A stretch of 64,000 bases of DNA from Anaerocolumna sedimenticola (GCF_009931695.1 NZ_CP048000.1:3365501-3429500), one strand, 5' to 3'; shown: positions 1 to 9,755, counted from the stretch's first letter. Numbers and translations: made by a program. The notes: generated by a model not told the origin, from the sequence alone.

Positions 1-1
1 T

Positions 2-361
2 TCTACCCGTGATAAGATTGTAAACTATGCTCTTAAGTTTCAAGGAAATCCTTATGTCTATGGTGGAACCAGCTTAACCAATGGAACGGATTGTTCCGGT
101 TTTACACAATCAGTTTTTTCTGATAATGGAATTTACATACCAAGGGATTCAAGATCCCAGGCCGCAAGTGGAAGATCGATTTCCGTATCCGATATCAGAC
201 CGGGCGATTTAATTTTTTATTCAAGAAACGGCTCTATTAATCACGTTGCACTTTACATAGGCAATGGGCAGGTTATTAGCGCAAGTAGTCCGGAAACAGG
301 TATTGTAGTACGCAGTTATAATTACAGACAGCCTGTAAAAGCAGTAAGTTATATTAATTAA
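2..361 (+). CDS. NlpC/P60 family cell-wall peptidase, C-terminal part (5' end outside the window)
   Basis: The 119 visible residues form a complete NlpC/P60 catalytic domain. The nucleophile motif DCSGF lies near residue 30 and the catalytic His is in NHVALYIG near residue 80. Family members cut gamma-D-glutamyl-diaminopimelate or related bonds in peptidoglycan peptides outside the cell. The N-terminal part, which usually carries a signal peptide and SH3 or other wall-binding repeats, is cut off by the window edge. It ends in TAA at 361 and is followed by a gene for another exported protein. The family call is firm; the exact substrate is not shown. Confidence 0.9.
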   Translation, partial: STRDKIVNYALKFQGNPYVYGGTSLTNGTDCSGFTQSVFSDNGIYIPRDSRSQAASGRSISVSDIRPGDLIFYSRNGSINHVALYIGNGQVISASSPETGIVVRSYNYRQPVKAVSYIN

Positions 362-440
362 AAAGATGGGGGCTGATAATAATCTAACCTTTACTTAAGT
401 CAAAAGTATGGTATTTTTTATTTCAGCTCCGCTAATGAAA

Positions 441-580
441 TAGGTAATTGTGAAACTATTTAGTTTAAAAAAAACCATACAAGGAGTACTTGTTTCATAC
501 TTCAGTGGCCTTTAGGCTTATGTAGAGGTGTAGAGGTACAAATTAATGAATGTAGATTATTTGTATGGTTTTTTCACATC
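441..580. repeat. Divergent copy of the 150-bp palindromic element
   Basis: The left 18 bases (TAGGTAATTGTGAAACTA) are identical to the left end of the element at 13664. Inside, AAAAAACCATACAA (469-482) pairs perfectly with TTGTATGGTTTTTT (561-574), which occupies the same place as the subterminal stem of the full copies. The central TTCAGT-GCCTTTAGG block is also partly kept. The right terminus is decayed to TTTCACATC. It is an old or subfamily copy between the NlpC gene and the next gene; the right boundary is approximate. Confidence 0.6.
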
Positions 581-618
581 AATCTTAATATGCAACAGAA
601 ATGAGGAACATATAACAG

Positions 619-1347
619 ATGAAACAATGGAAAAAATACCTGGCCGCGGTGGGAGCTGCAGCCCTTATTCTGGTTTTAGGTCTCAGTATAAAAAACAACG
701 GGAACAAAACGGAAACTGACCTTGTTAAAAACAGCACAATGGTACAGGAAAATTTGCAAACTGAAGTGGAGCCTGCTTCCGATGAAAACGAAACCATTTC
801 AACTTTATCTGCCGAAGAAAAACAGACGTCAGATGATAAAAATGTAAATCAGGAACAAAGCATTTCAGAGGATGATATAAAATCAGAAATTAATAATTTA
901 ATTAATACATATTATGATTCTCTTGGTGATGAGAAAAAAGACAGTTTGGATACAAAAGACCAGACAGCAGATGATAAGTCTGTTAAAAAACAGACATCTG
1001 GGGAAAAAAAATCTGAAAATGATATTATTGAGAAATATCAGGATATTAAAACTTATATTAAACCAGGATTAGATAAAAATTCTTATGTAGTATTTACCAC
1101 ATATAACATTAAATTATATAATATTGATACCTTAGTTCCCGGAATGAGTTCCATGGTTATTAGCAGAGATAAAGAAGGAAATCTAAGCATTAATCCGGAT
1201 CAAAATAATAAAAAACTCAACGACTATATCAATAAATTATCGAAAGAAAAAGATATTAAAAAAGTTATTAATGATATTAATTCAAAGTTAGCGAAAGCAG
1301 TAAAGAAAGATACTTCGCTCCAAGGATTTATGGATTACTTAAAATAG
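619..1347 (+). CDS. Exported or membrane-anchored acidic protein of unknown function
   Basis: 242 residues. Residues 5-24 form a hydrophobic segment after MKQWKK, consistent with an uncleaved signal anchor or signal peptide. Residues about 30-130 are a Ser/Asp/Glu/Lys-rich low-complexity linker. The last 110 residues look folded (YQDIKTYIKPGLDKNSYVVF, then a Lys-rich helical tail). The layout resembles small extracellular proteins encoded beside NlpC/P60 enzymes in Lachnospiraceae, which is recollection and not proof. GAGGAA at 602-607 is a possible, rather distant ribosome binding site. A strong terminator follows. I do not recognise a function. Confidence 0.75.
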   Translation: MKQWKKYLAAVGAAALILVLGLSIKNNGNKTETDLVKNSTMVQENLQTEVEPASDENETISTLSAEEKQTSDDKNVNQEQSISEDDIKSEINNLINTYYDSLGDEKKDSLDTKDQTADDKSVKKQTSGEKKSENDIIEKYQDIKTYIKPGLDKNSYVVFTTYNIKLYNIDTLVPGMSSMVISRDKEGNLSINPDQNNKKLNDYINKLSKEKDIKKVINDINSKLAKAVKKDTSLQGFMDYLK

Positions 1348-1353
1348 TAACGA

Positions 1354-1391
1354 AAAAGGTTTTCTGAAAAAAATTTCAGAAAACCTTTTTT
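1354..1391 (+). terminator. Rho-independent terminator
   Basis: AAAGGTTTTCTGAAA pairs with TTTCAGAAAACCTTT across a short A-rich loop and runs into a T tract. It starts seven bases after the stop codon of the 619-1347 gene. Confidence 0.9.
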
Positions 1392-1397
1392 CTTGCT

Positions 1398-1461
1398 GTA
1401 GGGCTATCTTTAAAAAACCACCGGCTAGGCCGGTGGACCATAATGGTTTCTAGCGTTTTCA
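1398..1461. repeat. 64-bp palindromic repeat, copy 1
   Basis: The block from GTAGGGCT to TAGCGTTTTCA matches 9913-9976 at 62 of 64 positions. It holds two consecutive hairpins: CCACCGGC-TAG-GCCGGTGG and ACCAT-A-ATGGT. It begins seven bases after the T tract of a terminator, as does copy 2. Subterminal hairpins and preference for terminators are known for IS200/IS605-like ends, so this may be an IS end or a REP-like element; no transposase is visible. Confidence 0.8.
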
Positions 1462-1578
1462 TAAAACTCCCTTGTTATAATAAGTGTGGGTCTCAAACCG
1501 CACTACAAACAACAAAGGAGGTATTAAAATCATTGCTCGTATTACTGACCACAATGCCGGTCGGTATCGCTTACGAAA

Positions 1579-1797
1579 ATGCCAGAATTGATGAAAATAT
1601 TTGAAAGTGTGAAGAAGGGACTGGAAGAAGAATATGAAAATCCTGAGACGCTATGTGCTCTGGAACCGATTATGCATATACATAGCTGCACTGTGGAGAG
1701 TTATCCTGAAAACGGTATGAAAGAAAAATATGAATATTCTGCAAAAAAGCTAATTGACCGGATTACAAGGAATAAGACAATTATAATGTTGCGGTAA
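1579..1797 (+). CDS. Hypothetical short ORF in decayed DNA
   Basis: 72 codons, starting at an ATG without a convincing ribosome binding site. The nearest good one, AAAGGAGG at about 1515, serves a short reading frame that stops just before this ORF. There is no recognisable domain. The flanks (1462-1578 and 1835-2240) look like remnants of longer genes. It could be a surviving fragment of a broken gene or a chance ORF. Confidence 0.3.
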   Translation: MPELMKIFESVKKGLEEEYENPETLCALEPIMHIHSCTVESYPENGMKEKYEYSAKKLIDRITRNKTIIMLR

Positions 1798-1802
1798 AAA
1801 TG

Positions 1803-1834
1803 AGAGAGTAGATTTTGAATGAGGTCTACTCTCT
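1803..1834 (+). terminator. Stem-loop after the 72-codon ORF
   Basis: AGAGAGTAGA and TCTACTCTCT form a perfect 10-bp stem with a 12-base loop, followed by a weak T-rich stretch. It is a probable terminator. Confidence 0.55.
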
Positions 1835-1837
1835 TTG

Positions 1838-2240
1838 TTATGAACAAAATGTACTGTAATTGTTGTATGATTTGGATATGACTACGCGATTGTATGCTGC
1901 CGTATTACCAGACCATCTGAAAGCGGAAATGCAAAAACTGAAACAACCAACAGTAATACTATAGATCACAATGGTTGGGCAATAAATATGAAAAAGTATG
2001 GTAATAATTTTGGGATGATGATAAAATATAGAAAAATTGTGTTTTTAGAAGGTATGTTTATGTAAGAATATACTACTGGTTATCGGATGAGATTACAAAG
2101 AGGATATGAAATAGATATAAATCTTATAGATTTAAAGAAGGAAGCTCTACAGTAGCTAAAGTTAAGTGTGATGGAGGCTTTGTAAAGAGCCAATTGATTT
2201 GGGTTTATACAGAGTAACTATCATTTTGGGGGCTTTTAGG
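1838..2240. other. Gene-free stretch with decayed coding remnants
   Basis: No intact gene is seen. Around 2060-2216 two frames read protein-like over about 30 codons each, interrupted by stops, for example one ending QLIWVYTE just before TAA at about 2217. This fits the remains of a decayed gene. No parent family could be recognised. Confidence 0.4.
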
Positions 2241-4060
2241 ATGTTGAAAAGATGGAAAGAAAAAACTTCACTATTAAGAAATATAAATATTTTTAGACGA
2301 TTACTCATCATGTTTATTTTCGCTACAATGCTACCAATTATAATTTATGGAATACTATTATATAACAAAAGCAGTAAAGTTATTCAGGAAGGGATAAGCA
2401 GCTCTTTAGAATCTATGCTAATTCAGATTTGTTCCAATATTGAGGAAAAAATGGAGAAAGTTCGAAATGACAGCATTGAAATAAGCTATATGGATGAAAT
2501 TCAGGACATATTGATTAACTATAATAATTATACAGAAAGAATGAAACATAATACAAAAGTTGTCATTACTGAAAAGATGAGCAGAAAATATGTTTTTGAT
2601 AATATAGTAACGGAAATTACATTATATACTCTGCAAGGTGATGCGGTGAATGTATATGGAAGCGATGCCTTTCGTCTGAATTTGAAGGAAGATAATTTAA
2701 AAGATTTTTTACAGGAATGTAATGAAGGTAATGGAAGATGTATTTTTAAAGCAATGAATGAAAGTTATGAGGTGAGAATTGCATCAGGAGTTAATGTTGG
2801 GAGAAAAATATTGTATTAGGAAAAGCAATTAAGAAAAAAAAGGATGGAAATATTATCGGCTATATGCTGATGACTATTGAAGAAGAAAAAATACAAAGTA
2901 TTTATAGAGAATTGGCTAATAATATGTCTGCTGAAATATTTGTAGTGGATAAAGACAATGTCATTATTTCATCGGTTGAGGATTCTATCAAGGTAGGAAA
3001 TGTTTATTCTGATAACGATATAATTCGCCGTATAAAGGACGAGCGTTATTTCCTTCAGAAGGGAAAAGAAAATAAGATAGTATATAATAAAATGATAAAC
3101 AATACTTGGTGTTTGGTTAGTATTGTTCCATTTACATATTTGCATACAGACGCAGAACCCATCATGCGAAATTTCATTTATGTAGGTCTTTTTGGAATAG
3201 CCTTTGGAATTGTTATTACCGCGATAGTATCATATAGTATTATTTTACCTATAAACAGGACTATTATTGGCATTAAAGAGTTTGAAACCGGACATATGGA
3301 TATTACCCTGAAGGAAGATGGGAATGATGAAATTACTATTTTGGCAAAACAATTTAATAGAATGGCAAAAGAGATAAGTAGTCTTCTTGAGAATATACGA
3401 AAAGCTGAAAGACAGAAAAGAAAACTGGAGATCCAGGCATTGCAGGCGCAAATAAATCCTCACTTTTTGGCAAATACCCTGAATACAATTTCATTTATTG
3501 CAAGAATGAAAAATGAAAACTCAATTGTAACACTTGTGAATGCTATAATAGATTTATTAAGAGGCAGTATGAAAAATGATGATAATCTGCAGACGGTTTC
3601 CGATGAGATTGAATTACTAAAGAATTATATTACAATACAGGAATATCGACTGATGAGTAAATTTGATGTCAATTTTAAGATTGATTCCTCGATTGAAAAT
3701 AAGCTGATGCCAAAGTTCATTTTACAGCCGATTGTGGAAAATGCAATTATTCATGGTATTGAACCGTTAAATAGAAGAGGCTTGATAGAGATTAGCGGAT
3801 ATCAGAAGAAACGGAACATGTTTTTTGAGATAACAGATAATGGTGTAGGGATTGCGCAGACGGAATTCTCAAAAATCCTGAATGATAAGAAGAATGAAGA
3901 AAAAGGAAGATTTACTGGTATTGGCGTTGGTAATGTAAATAGAAGAATAAAGCTGTTGTTTGGAAATCAGTATGGGTTACAGATGAAAAGTGAGGAAAAT
4001 GAATATACAACCTTAATCATAAAATTACCAATAATAAAACGAGGTGAGAAGAATGTATAA
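2241..4060 (+). pseudogene. YesM-type sensor histidine kinase, frameshifted
   Basis: Frame 1 (2241-2819) encodes a membrane segment near residues 16-40 and an extracellular sensor region. Frame 2 continues the same protein: VLGKAIKKKDGNIIGY, a second membrane segment, HAMP, a His_kinase domain with the phosphoacceptor motif QINPHFLANTLN, and an HATPase_c domain with VENAIIHG and DNGVGI. The frames join at the A run 2804-2808; one more A restores a continuous protein of about 606 residues (RKNIVLGK). I start at ATG 2241, behind GGGGGC at 2228. The end overlaps the response regulator start by 8 bp. It may be a pseudogene or a sequencing error. Family members sense extracellular carbohydrate signals and phosphorylate the paired AraC-type regulator. 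Confidence 0.85.
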
Positions 4061-5618
4061 TATTATGCTTGTAGACGACGATCCGATAGTGTTAGTGGAA
4101 TTAAAAAAAATGATTGAGTGGGATGTATTAGGATGTGAATTAATTGCAGAAGCGGGTAGTGGTAAGTCAGCTGTTGAGTTGCTGAAAGAGTGTAAACCAG
4201 ATATTATATTTACTGATATCAGCATGCCAAATATGACAGGCGTGGAATTAATTAATTATATCAATGAATTTGATTCGAATATTAAAGTAGTTGCGTTAAG
4301 TGCGTATGAAGACTTTAATTATGTCAGGGGAAGTCTGAAAAACGGTGCAAAAGATTATTTATTAAAGCATCAGATTACGAAAGAAAGTATTAATGATTTG
4401 ATAAAAGCCATGATTCAGGAAATAGGAGAAGAGAAAATAGAGAAGCTGCCATCGTTTACAGAAGAGAGCAAAGGTGATCTGCTATATAAAATCGTCTATG
4501 AGTATACAGATATTGAGAATCTGGATGAAATATTAAAAAACATGAAATTGTCTTGGTTGTATGAGGATATGATAGTGGTAATCGGGGGTACCGATTGTTA
4601 TTTTGGTGAATTACATGACATAAAAACAGATGAACTGACAATGCGGATGTTAATTGAAGAGACAATTAAATATTATCGGGATTACTTTATGATGCCGCTG
4701 GAACCTGGTATATTTGTAATGGCATTCAGTGCAAGAGAAAAGTCAAGAAAAGATATTGATGAAGTAATTATGCAGATACAATCAACATTGTTTAGATTTT
4801 GTGGTTTAGAATTGTCGTTTGTTGTATCAGATCCCTTTGAAGGGATTAAACATATCAGAAAGCAAATACAGATTGATAAAGCAGTCCTGCTTGAAAATTA
4901 TTTCCAGGGTGGGAAAAAGTTTATTGTACATAGTGAGGGAATAGAAGAGCCTGCAGGAGTATTAGATGATGAAAACATTAACCAGCTGAATGAGATTTTA
5001 TATTTAAAAGAACATAATATCAATGAATACTTTGATTATTTTTTTACAGATGTAATAAAAAGGCATTTGCCAAGAGAACGAATTCAGGTATTGTATATGG
5101 AAATTATAATGTTTTTAAAAAGAAAAATTATTAATATGCATTTAGACGAGAAAATAATCTTTAATAAAGAGCAGCCATATGAAATATGCATATCCTTTTC
5201 CACCTGCGAGGATATAAAAAAATATCTTATTAATGTTTGCATCAATATGCAAAAAGAATTGAAAAAAAGCGGATTTTCATTTTCAAAATATTCTATTTCG
5301 GAAAAAGCAATAAAATATATTGAAATAAACTATAAAGAAAAAATAACGTTACGTAAGTTGGCTGATGCATTGCTTGTTAGTGCCGCATATTTAAGCAGAA
5401 CCTTTAAAAAAAGTACGGGAGTGAATCTGGTAACATATATTAACCAGATAAAAATGAAACATGCGCGGGAAATGATTTTGCAGGGAAATCTGACGTTGCA
5501 GGAGATTGCCGATGAAATCGGTATACAAAATTATAATTACTTCTACATACTGTTTAAAGAGGTATATGGCATTTCACCATCGGATTATATAAAAAGCATT
5601 GATATTGAAAGAAAATAA
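4053..5618 (+). CDS. YesN-type response regulator, AraC-family DNA binding
   Basis: 521 residues. An N-terminal receiver domain has the acidic cluster VDDDP near residue 8, the phosphoacceptor Asp55 in FTDISMP and the conserved Lys near 107. A long central linker follows. Two AraC helix-turn-helix motifs lie in the last 100 residues (LRKLADALLVSAAYLSRTFK and LTLQEIADEIGIQNYNYFY). Start ATG 4053 is chosen because GAGGTGA at 4041-4047 is correctly spaced; the upstream GTG at 4044 lies inside that site. It is translationally coupled to the kinase gene. By family and position it should control the ABC importer downstream. Confidence 0.93.
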   Translation: MYNIMLVDDDPIVLVELKKMIEWDVLGCELIAEAGSGKSAVELLKECKPDIIFTDISMPNMTGVELINYINEFDSNIKVVALSAYEDFNYVRGSLKNGAKDYLLKHQITKESINDLIKAMIQEIGEEKIEKLPSFTEESKGDLLYKIVYEYTDIENLDEILKNMKLSWLYEDMIVVIGGTDCYFGELHDIKTDELTMRMLIEETIKYYRDYFMMPLEPGIFVMAFSAREKSRKDIDEVIMQIQSTLFRFCGLELSFVVSDPFEGIKHIRKQIQIDKAVLLENYFQGGKKFIVHSEGIEEPAGVLDDENINQLNEILYLKEHNINEYFDYFFTDVIKRHLPRERIQVLYMEIIMFLKRKIINMHLDEKIIFNKEQPYEICISFSTCEDIKKYLINVCINMQKELKKSGFSFSKYSISEKAIKYIEINYKEKITLRKLADALLVSAAYLSRTFKKSTGVNLVTYINQIKMKHAREMILQGNLTLQEIADEIGIQNYNYFYILFKEVYGISPSDYIKSIDIERK

Positions 5619-5732
5619 AGAGGACAAAATTTTAAGAAAACAGGTTTATATACTTAATGTACAAAACACAATCTAAAATGTAGAATCAATATTGTTAATA
5701 GTTACACTAATAAAAATTATAGGAGGGTAATT

Positions 5733-7103
5733 ATGAAGAAAAAGATGATAGCAATATTGCTTTCTATGACCGTAATTTTGTTAATGTTTACAGGGTGCGG
5801 ATCGAAGCCTTCTTTAAGTCCAACAGGAGGAAAAGGAGATGCCTCTTCAGACAATGCGAGCACAGAGGTAACAAAACAGGCAGAATCAAAGGGGGAAGTA
5901 ACACAGTTGACTTTTTGGACATATGTTGAGCAGCATGCGGATTTCTTTCAAGATGCAGCGAAAACCTGGAATGAGAACCACCCAGAGGAACAGATCGAAT
6001 TAAAGACAGAGACTTATCCGCTAGAAGATATGCATAGTAAATTACTGATTACGTTACAGTCCGGAGACGGGGCGCCTGATATTGTAGATGTTAATGTCGC
6101 CAAATTCAGTGATTTTATGCAGGGCGGTGAAAAAGTATTTGTTCCACTGAATGATGTTATCGAACCGGAGAAGAGCAACTTCCTTGAGCCGGTACTTGAT
6201 ATTTATAAATATGACAATAATTATTACGGTATTGAATATCATGTAGGTGCACCTATGATGTACTACAATACGGAAATATTAGATCAGGCCGGGGTAAAAG
6301 TAGAAGACATTGTCACATGGAACGATTTGCATGAGGCTGGTAAAAAAGTACTGGCGGCTACCGGTAAACCAATCATTACCTTTGAAGTTGCTGATTCCTG
6401 GAGCTATTATATTATGACCGGTGAAATGGGCGGAGATTATTTTGATGAAAAAGGTAATTGTATTATTGATAGTGAAGCTAATGCCAAGACTCTTGATTTT
6501 ATGATGAGTATGCTGGAGGACGGAACAGCAGTCACAACACCTGGCGGTGGATTCCATACGGAGGAATATTATGGATTTATGTCAAAAGGCGGAGCGGCTT
6601 CCATGTTGGAATGTATGTGGTATATGGGAAGATTCACGGACTATATGCCTGAACTGTCCGGTAAAATTCAAATGGCAGCTCCTCCTGTCTGGGATGATAG
6701 CAGCGTATATCCGGTTTTTGGCGGAACTGCAACGAGTGTTACTACACAATGTAAAAATCAGGATCTGGCAACTCGATTTCTAGCAGATGCAAAAATTAGT
6801 GCTGAAGGTGCAGGAAAGATATGGAATGTACTGGGATTTGATCCGTTGAGGTGGGATATTTGGGAAACTGATGTAATGAAACAGGATAATAAATTTACCG
6901 ATTATTTTGGAAAAGATATTTTTAATATTGTCATCAACATGAAGGATAAATTCCATACTTCCAATATTACGGCATCACCAAAATTTTCATTAGCAAATTC
7001 GTTGGTATCTGGTGATATATTGTTTAAAGTATTAAGTGAGAAGAGTGAAACTCCAGCGGACGCACTGAAGAGTGCAGCGGATGAAATTAATAATTCCAAG
7101 TAA
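5733..7103 (+). CDS. Extracellular solute-binding lipoprotein of a carbohydrate ABC importer
   Basis: 456 residues, family 1 solute-binding protein. The signal peptide ends at a lipobox FTGC, with Cys22 the predicted lipidated residue, followed by a Ser/Gly/Thr-rich linker. The mature part begins TQLTFWTYVEQHADFF, typical of CUT1 sugar-binding proteins. The RBS AGGAGGG is 8 bases upstream. A stem-loop then separates it from the two permease genes. No ATPase gene is in the cluster, so a shared MsmX-type ATPase encoded elsewhere is likely. The sugar cannot be told from sequence. Confidence 0.92.
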   Translation: MKKKMIAILLSMTVILLMFTGCGSKPSLSPTGGKGDASSDNASTEVTKQAESKGEVTQLTFWTYVEQHADFFQDAAKTWNENHPEEQIELKTETYPLEDMHSKLLITLQSGDGAPDIVDVNVAKFSDFMQGGEKVFVPLNDVIEPEKSNFLEPVLDIYKYDNNYYGIEYHVGAPMMYYNTEILDQAGVKVEDIVTWNDLHEAGKKVLAATGKPIITFEVADSWSYYIMTGEMGGDYFDEKGNCIIDSEANAKTLDFMMSMLEDGTAVTTPGGGFHTEEYYGFMSKGGAASMLECMWYMGRFTDYMPELSGKIQMAAPPVWDDSSVYPVFGGTATSVTTQCKNQDLATRFLADAKISAEGAGKIWNVLGFDPLRWDIWETDVMKQDNKFTDYFGKDIFNIVINMKDKFHTSNITASPKFSLANSLVSGDILFKVLSEKSETPADALKSAADEINNSK

Positions 7104-7110
7104 TAGTTTG

Positions 7111-7152
7111 GAATAAGCTGCCGCAATACAACAATATTGTGGCAGCTTATTC
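7111..7152 (+). terminator. Intra-operon stem-loop between binding protein and permeases
   Basis: GAATAAGCTGCC pairs perfectly with GGCAGCTTATTC; the inner bases GCAATA/TATTGT can extend the stem. There is no proper T tract, so it is more likely a partial terminator or an mRNA 3'-end stabiliser. Such structures commonly raise the binding protein level above that of the permeases. Confidence 0.7.
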
Positions 7153-7176
7153 TATAATAATGAGAGGATGATACCG

Positions 7177-8079
7177 GTGAATAAAGGAAGAATAATTACA
7201 AAACAAACAGCACCTTATTTTTTTTGCGCACCTTTTATAATTTCATTTATGGTTTTTACACTGTATCCTATGCTTTACATGATATATCGCAGTTTTTATA
7301 AACTGGAAGGGATTAGTACTTATCAATTTGTGGGTGCAGATAATTATCAAAGAATACTGACAGATCCTCATATTGGTAATGCTATTTTAACAACATTGGG
7401 ATTTACACTGGGAATAACCATCGTAAATATTATTTTGCCCTTGCTTTTAGCAGTGGTTTTAAATCAAAAATTAACACCATTCAGAAATATATTCAGATCA
7501 GCTTTTTATATTCCTGCATTGACCTCTATTGTTGTCGCAGGTATATTTTTCAGGCTCTTTCTGGCCGGGAATGCAAATACACCCCTAAACCTATTGATGC
7601 AATTATTTAATAAAGAGCCTAAGGAATGGCTGTATGATACAAAAATTATAGGAGTGATAGCACTGGTTTTTACATCTACTTGGCGCTGGCTGGGACTTAA
7701 TATATTATACTTTTTATCAGCATTGCAGACGATATCGCCGGAATTATACGATGCTGCCTATGTAGATGGAGCAAATACGGTACAGAAATTTCGTTATATT
7801 ACACTGCCGGGAATAAAACCGATCTTAATTTTTGTTACAACAATTTTAACCTATGGCGGTTTGCGTATGTTTGGTGAGAGTTATGTATTATGGGCGAGCA
7901 AAAGTTCACCCGGAGATATTGGATTAACCATAGTTTTATATATTTACCGAATGGCCTTCGGACATTTTGATATGGGCTATGCATCCGCCATGTCAGTCAT
8001 ACTTTTTATGCTTTTTATGATTCTGAACTTCATCTATATTAAGTCATTGGGTATTGGCAGTAGGGGGAATCAAAGATGA
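7177..8079 (+). CDS. Carbohydrate ABC transporter permease (MalF/UgpA type)
   Basis: 300 residues with six predicted membrane helices and the EAA loop ELYDAAYVDGANTVQKF, which contacts the ATPase. A start at GTG 7177 is preferred: AGAGG at 7163-7167 is nine bases upstream, while the ATG at 7168 touches that site. The stop overlaps the next permease gene by four bases (ATGA). It forms the heterodimeric membrane channel with the next gene. Confidence 0.92.
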   Translation: MNKGRIITKQTAPYFFCAPFIISFMVFTLYPMLYMIYRSFYKLEGISTYQFVGADNYQRILTDPHIGNAILTTLGFTLGITIVNIILPLLLAVVLNQKLTPFRNIFRSAFYIPALTSIVVAGIFFRLFLAGNANTPLNLLMQLFNKEPKEWLYDTKIIGVIALVFTSTWRWLGLNILYFLSALQTISPELYDAAYVDGANTVQKFRYITLPGIKPILIFVTTILTYGGLRMFGESYVLWASKSSPGDIGLTIVLYIYRMAFGHFDMGYASAMSVILFMLFMILNFIYIKSLGIGSRGNQR

Positions 8080-8924
8080 TAAACAAAAAGAAGAAAAGTA
8101 CATATCAATTTTGCATTTTTATTATTCTTTTGATTATGGCAGTTGTATCATTGACACCGTTCTTTTATCTGCTTGTAACATCTTTTGTAACCGATATGAG
8201 CCAGGTATTTAAAAACGGAATAGCATTAAAAATCAAAGTAGATATGTTAAGTATTGAGAACTATAAAATGCTGCTTTCGGACAACGAAGGGTTATATTTT
8301 TCCTGGTTTAAGAACAGTATTATCGTAACAACGATTTTTACGGTGCTTTCTGTGCTTCTCTGTTCCATGGTAGGATACGGTATATCCATGTATGAGTTCA
8401 AAGGGAAAAAGTTCATTATCATTCTGGTGATGAGTACTATGATGATTCCGATTGAGACTCTGATGATACCGCTATACAATGAAATAAACAGCTTTCATTT
8501 ATTAAATAAATATTTGGGTGTAGTATTTCCGTTTATGGTTGCACCATTTACGATTTATTTTTTTCTTCAATATGCACAAACTCTTTCAAAAGAATTCATG
8601 GATGCTGCCAGGATTGATGGGTGCGGAGAGTTTAGTATCTTCCTAAAAGTTATGTCGCCGCTTATGAAGCCGGCATTTTCAACAATGGTGATATTACAGG
8701 CTACGAATGCATGGAATGATTTTTTGTGGCCGTTAATAGTGATGTCAAAGAGTAAAAACTTTACTCTGACGGTTGGAATTCAGACATATTTATCGCCATA
8801 TGGTAACAACTACAATCTGTTATTTGCTGGAGGAGTAATATCTGTAATCCCCGTTGTTGTTTTATTTTTTATATGCCAGAAGATGTTTATGGAAGGTATG
8901 ATTCAAGGCGGAATTAAAGGGTAA
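8076..8924 (+). CDS. Carbohydrate ABC transporter permease (MalG/UgpE type)
   Basis: 282 residues with six predicted membrane helices and the EAA loop EFMDAARIDGCGEFSIF near residue 185. The ATG overlaps the preceding stop, which suggests translational coupling. It is the second half of the importer channel. The C-terminus GGIKG is typical of CUT1 MalG-like subunits. Confidence 0.93.
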   Translation: MINKKKKSTYQFCIFIILLIMAVVSLTPFFYLLVTSFVTDMSQVFKNGIALKIKVDMLSIENYKMLLSDNEGLYFSWFKNSIIVTTIFTVLSVLLCSMVGYGISMYEFKGKKFIIILVMSTMMIPIETLMIPLYNEINSFHLLNKYLGVVFPFMVAPFTIYFFLQYAQTLSKEFMDAARIDGCGEFSIFLKVMSPLMKPAFSTMVILQATNAWNDFLWPLIVMSKSKNFTLTVGIQTYLSPYGNNYNLLFAGGVISVIPVVVLFFICQKMFMEGMIQGGIKG

Positions 8925-8966
8925 GGCAAAAAATTAGTGATTATTATATTAATTGGAGGAATGAGT

Positions 8967-9755
8967 ATGGAAATGAGATTTCATTATCTAAGACCGGATC
9001 AAATAACAGTACAACGGAATGCGTTTCCGGTAGCCTATGTCCCGTTAGGAACCCTGGAATGGCATGGGTTACATAATCCTCTTGGAGCAGACGGATTACA
9101 GGCAGAAGAAATAGCAATTCGATGTGCAAAGAAAGGTGGAGGAATTGTATTCCCTACAGTATATTATGGTGAAAGCAGAGTTAATTCCCTTCTTGAAACA
9201 GATTTGAAATACCGTGAGGGAATCTGTGAAAGGATGAGTTTACAGCAGGATGCTTTTGATGATAATAAATATCCGTATACAGGAATGCAACAGATAGAGC
9301 ATTACAACCACCATTTGATTCATATCATGTCAGAAGTTGCATCATATGGATTTAAACTGGTCGTTTTTGTTGTAGGACACTATCCGTTGATAGAGAATGC
9401 AAGATGTGCAGTAATATCCTATAATCAATGGGCTTATGATAAAAGATGGGATAGGATTGGGGCTATGGCTGTAGCAGATTTTCTTGCTTTGAGGGATAAG
9501 TTTGAGAATGCTGGAGATCATGCTGGTGGTTGGGAGACCTCTCACCTGATGGCATCAAATCCAGAAACAGTGGATTTGAGTTTAGCCGCGGAGAATCTGC
9601 AATTTGGTATCATGAGTAAAAGAAATCCTATAACTTCAACAGCTGAGTTTGGAAATGAAATTTATGATATTGCTGTGAATGAGATTGTTGAGCGGGTTAA
9701 TAAATGGATGAAAGACCCCGGAAAAAATATGGGGCATGGTATAAATCTGGAATAA
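8967..9755 (+). CDS. Creatininase-family metal-dependent amidohydrolase
   Basis: 262 residues, PF02633 type. The motif PLGTLEWHGLHNPLGADGLQ near residues 25-45 supplies the typical Glu, His and Asp metal ligands, and later GHYP and GDHAGGWETS fit the family. The family includes creatininase, MftE peptidase and pyrimidine or sugar-derived amide or C-C bond hydrolases. Given the sugar importer upstream, a sugar-derived substrate is more likely than creatinine, but this is inference. ATG 8967 lies seven bases after GGAGG (8955-8959), which rules out the earlier ATG at 8961. It is the last gene before a terminator. Confidence 0.88.
   Translation: MEMRFHYLRPDQITVQRNAFPVAYVPLGTLEWHGLHNPLGADGLQAEEIAIRCAKKGGGIVFPTVYYGESRVNSLLETDLKYREGICERMSLQQDAFDDNKYPYTGMQQIEHYNHHLIHIMSEVASYGFKLVVFVVGHYPLIENARCAVISYNQWAYDKRWDRIGAMAVADFLALRDKFENAGDHAGGWETSHLMASNPETVDLSLAAENLQFGIMSKRNPITSTAEFGNEIYDIAVNEIVERVNKWMKDPGKNMGHGINLE

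Noticed and set aside
2804..2808. Programmed ribosomal frameshift in the kinase gene
   Set aside because: Similar single-base losses break two unrelated genes nearby, and no slippery heptamer with a downstream structure is seen; error or mutation is simpler.
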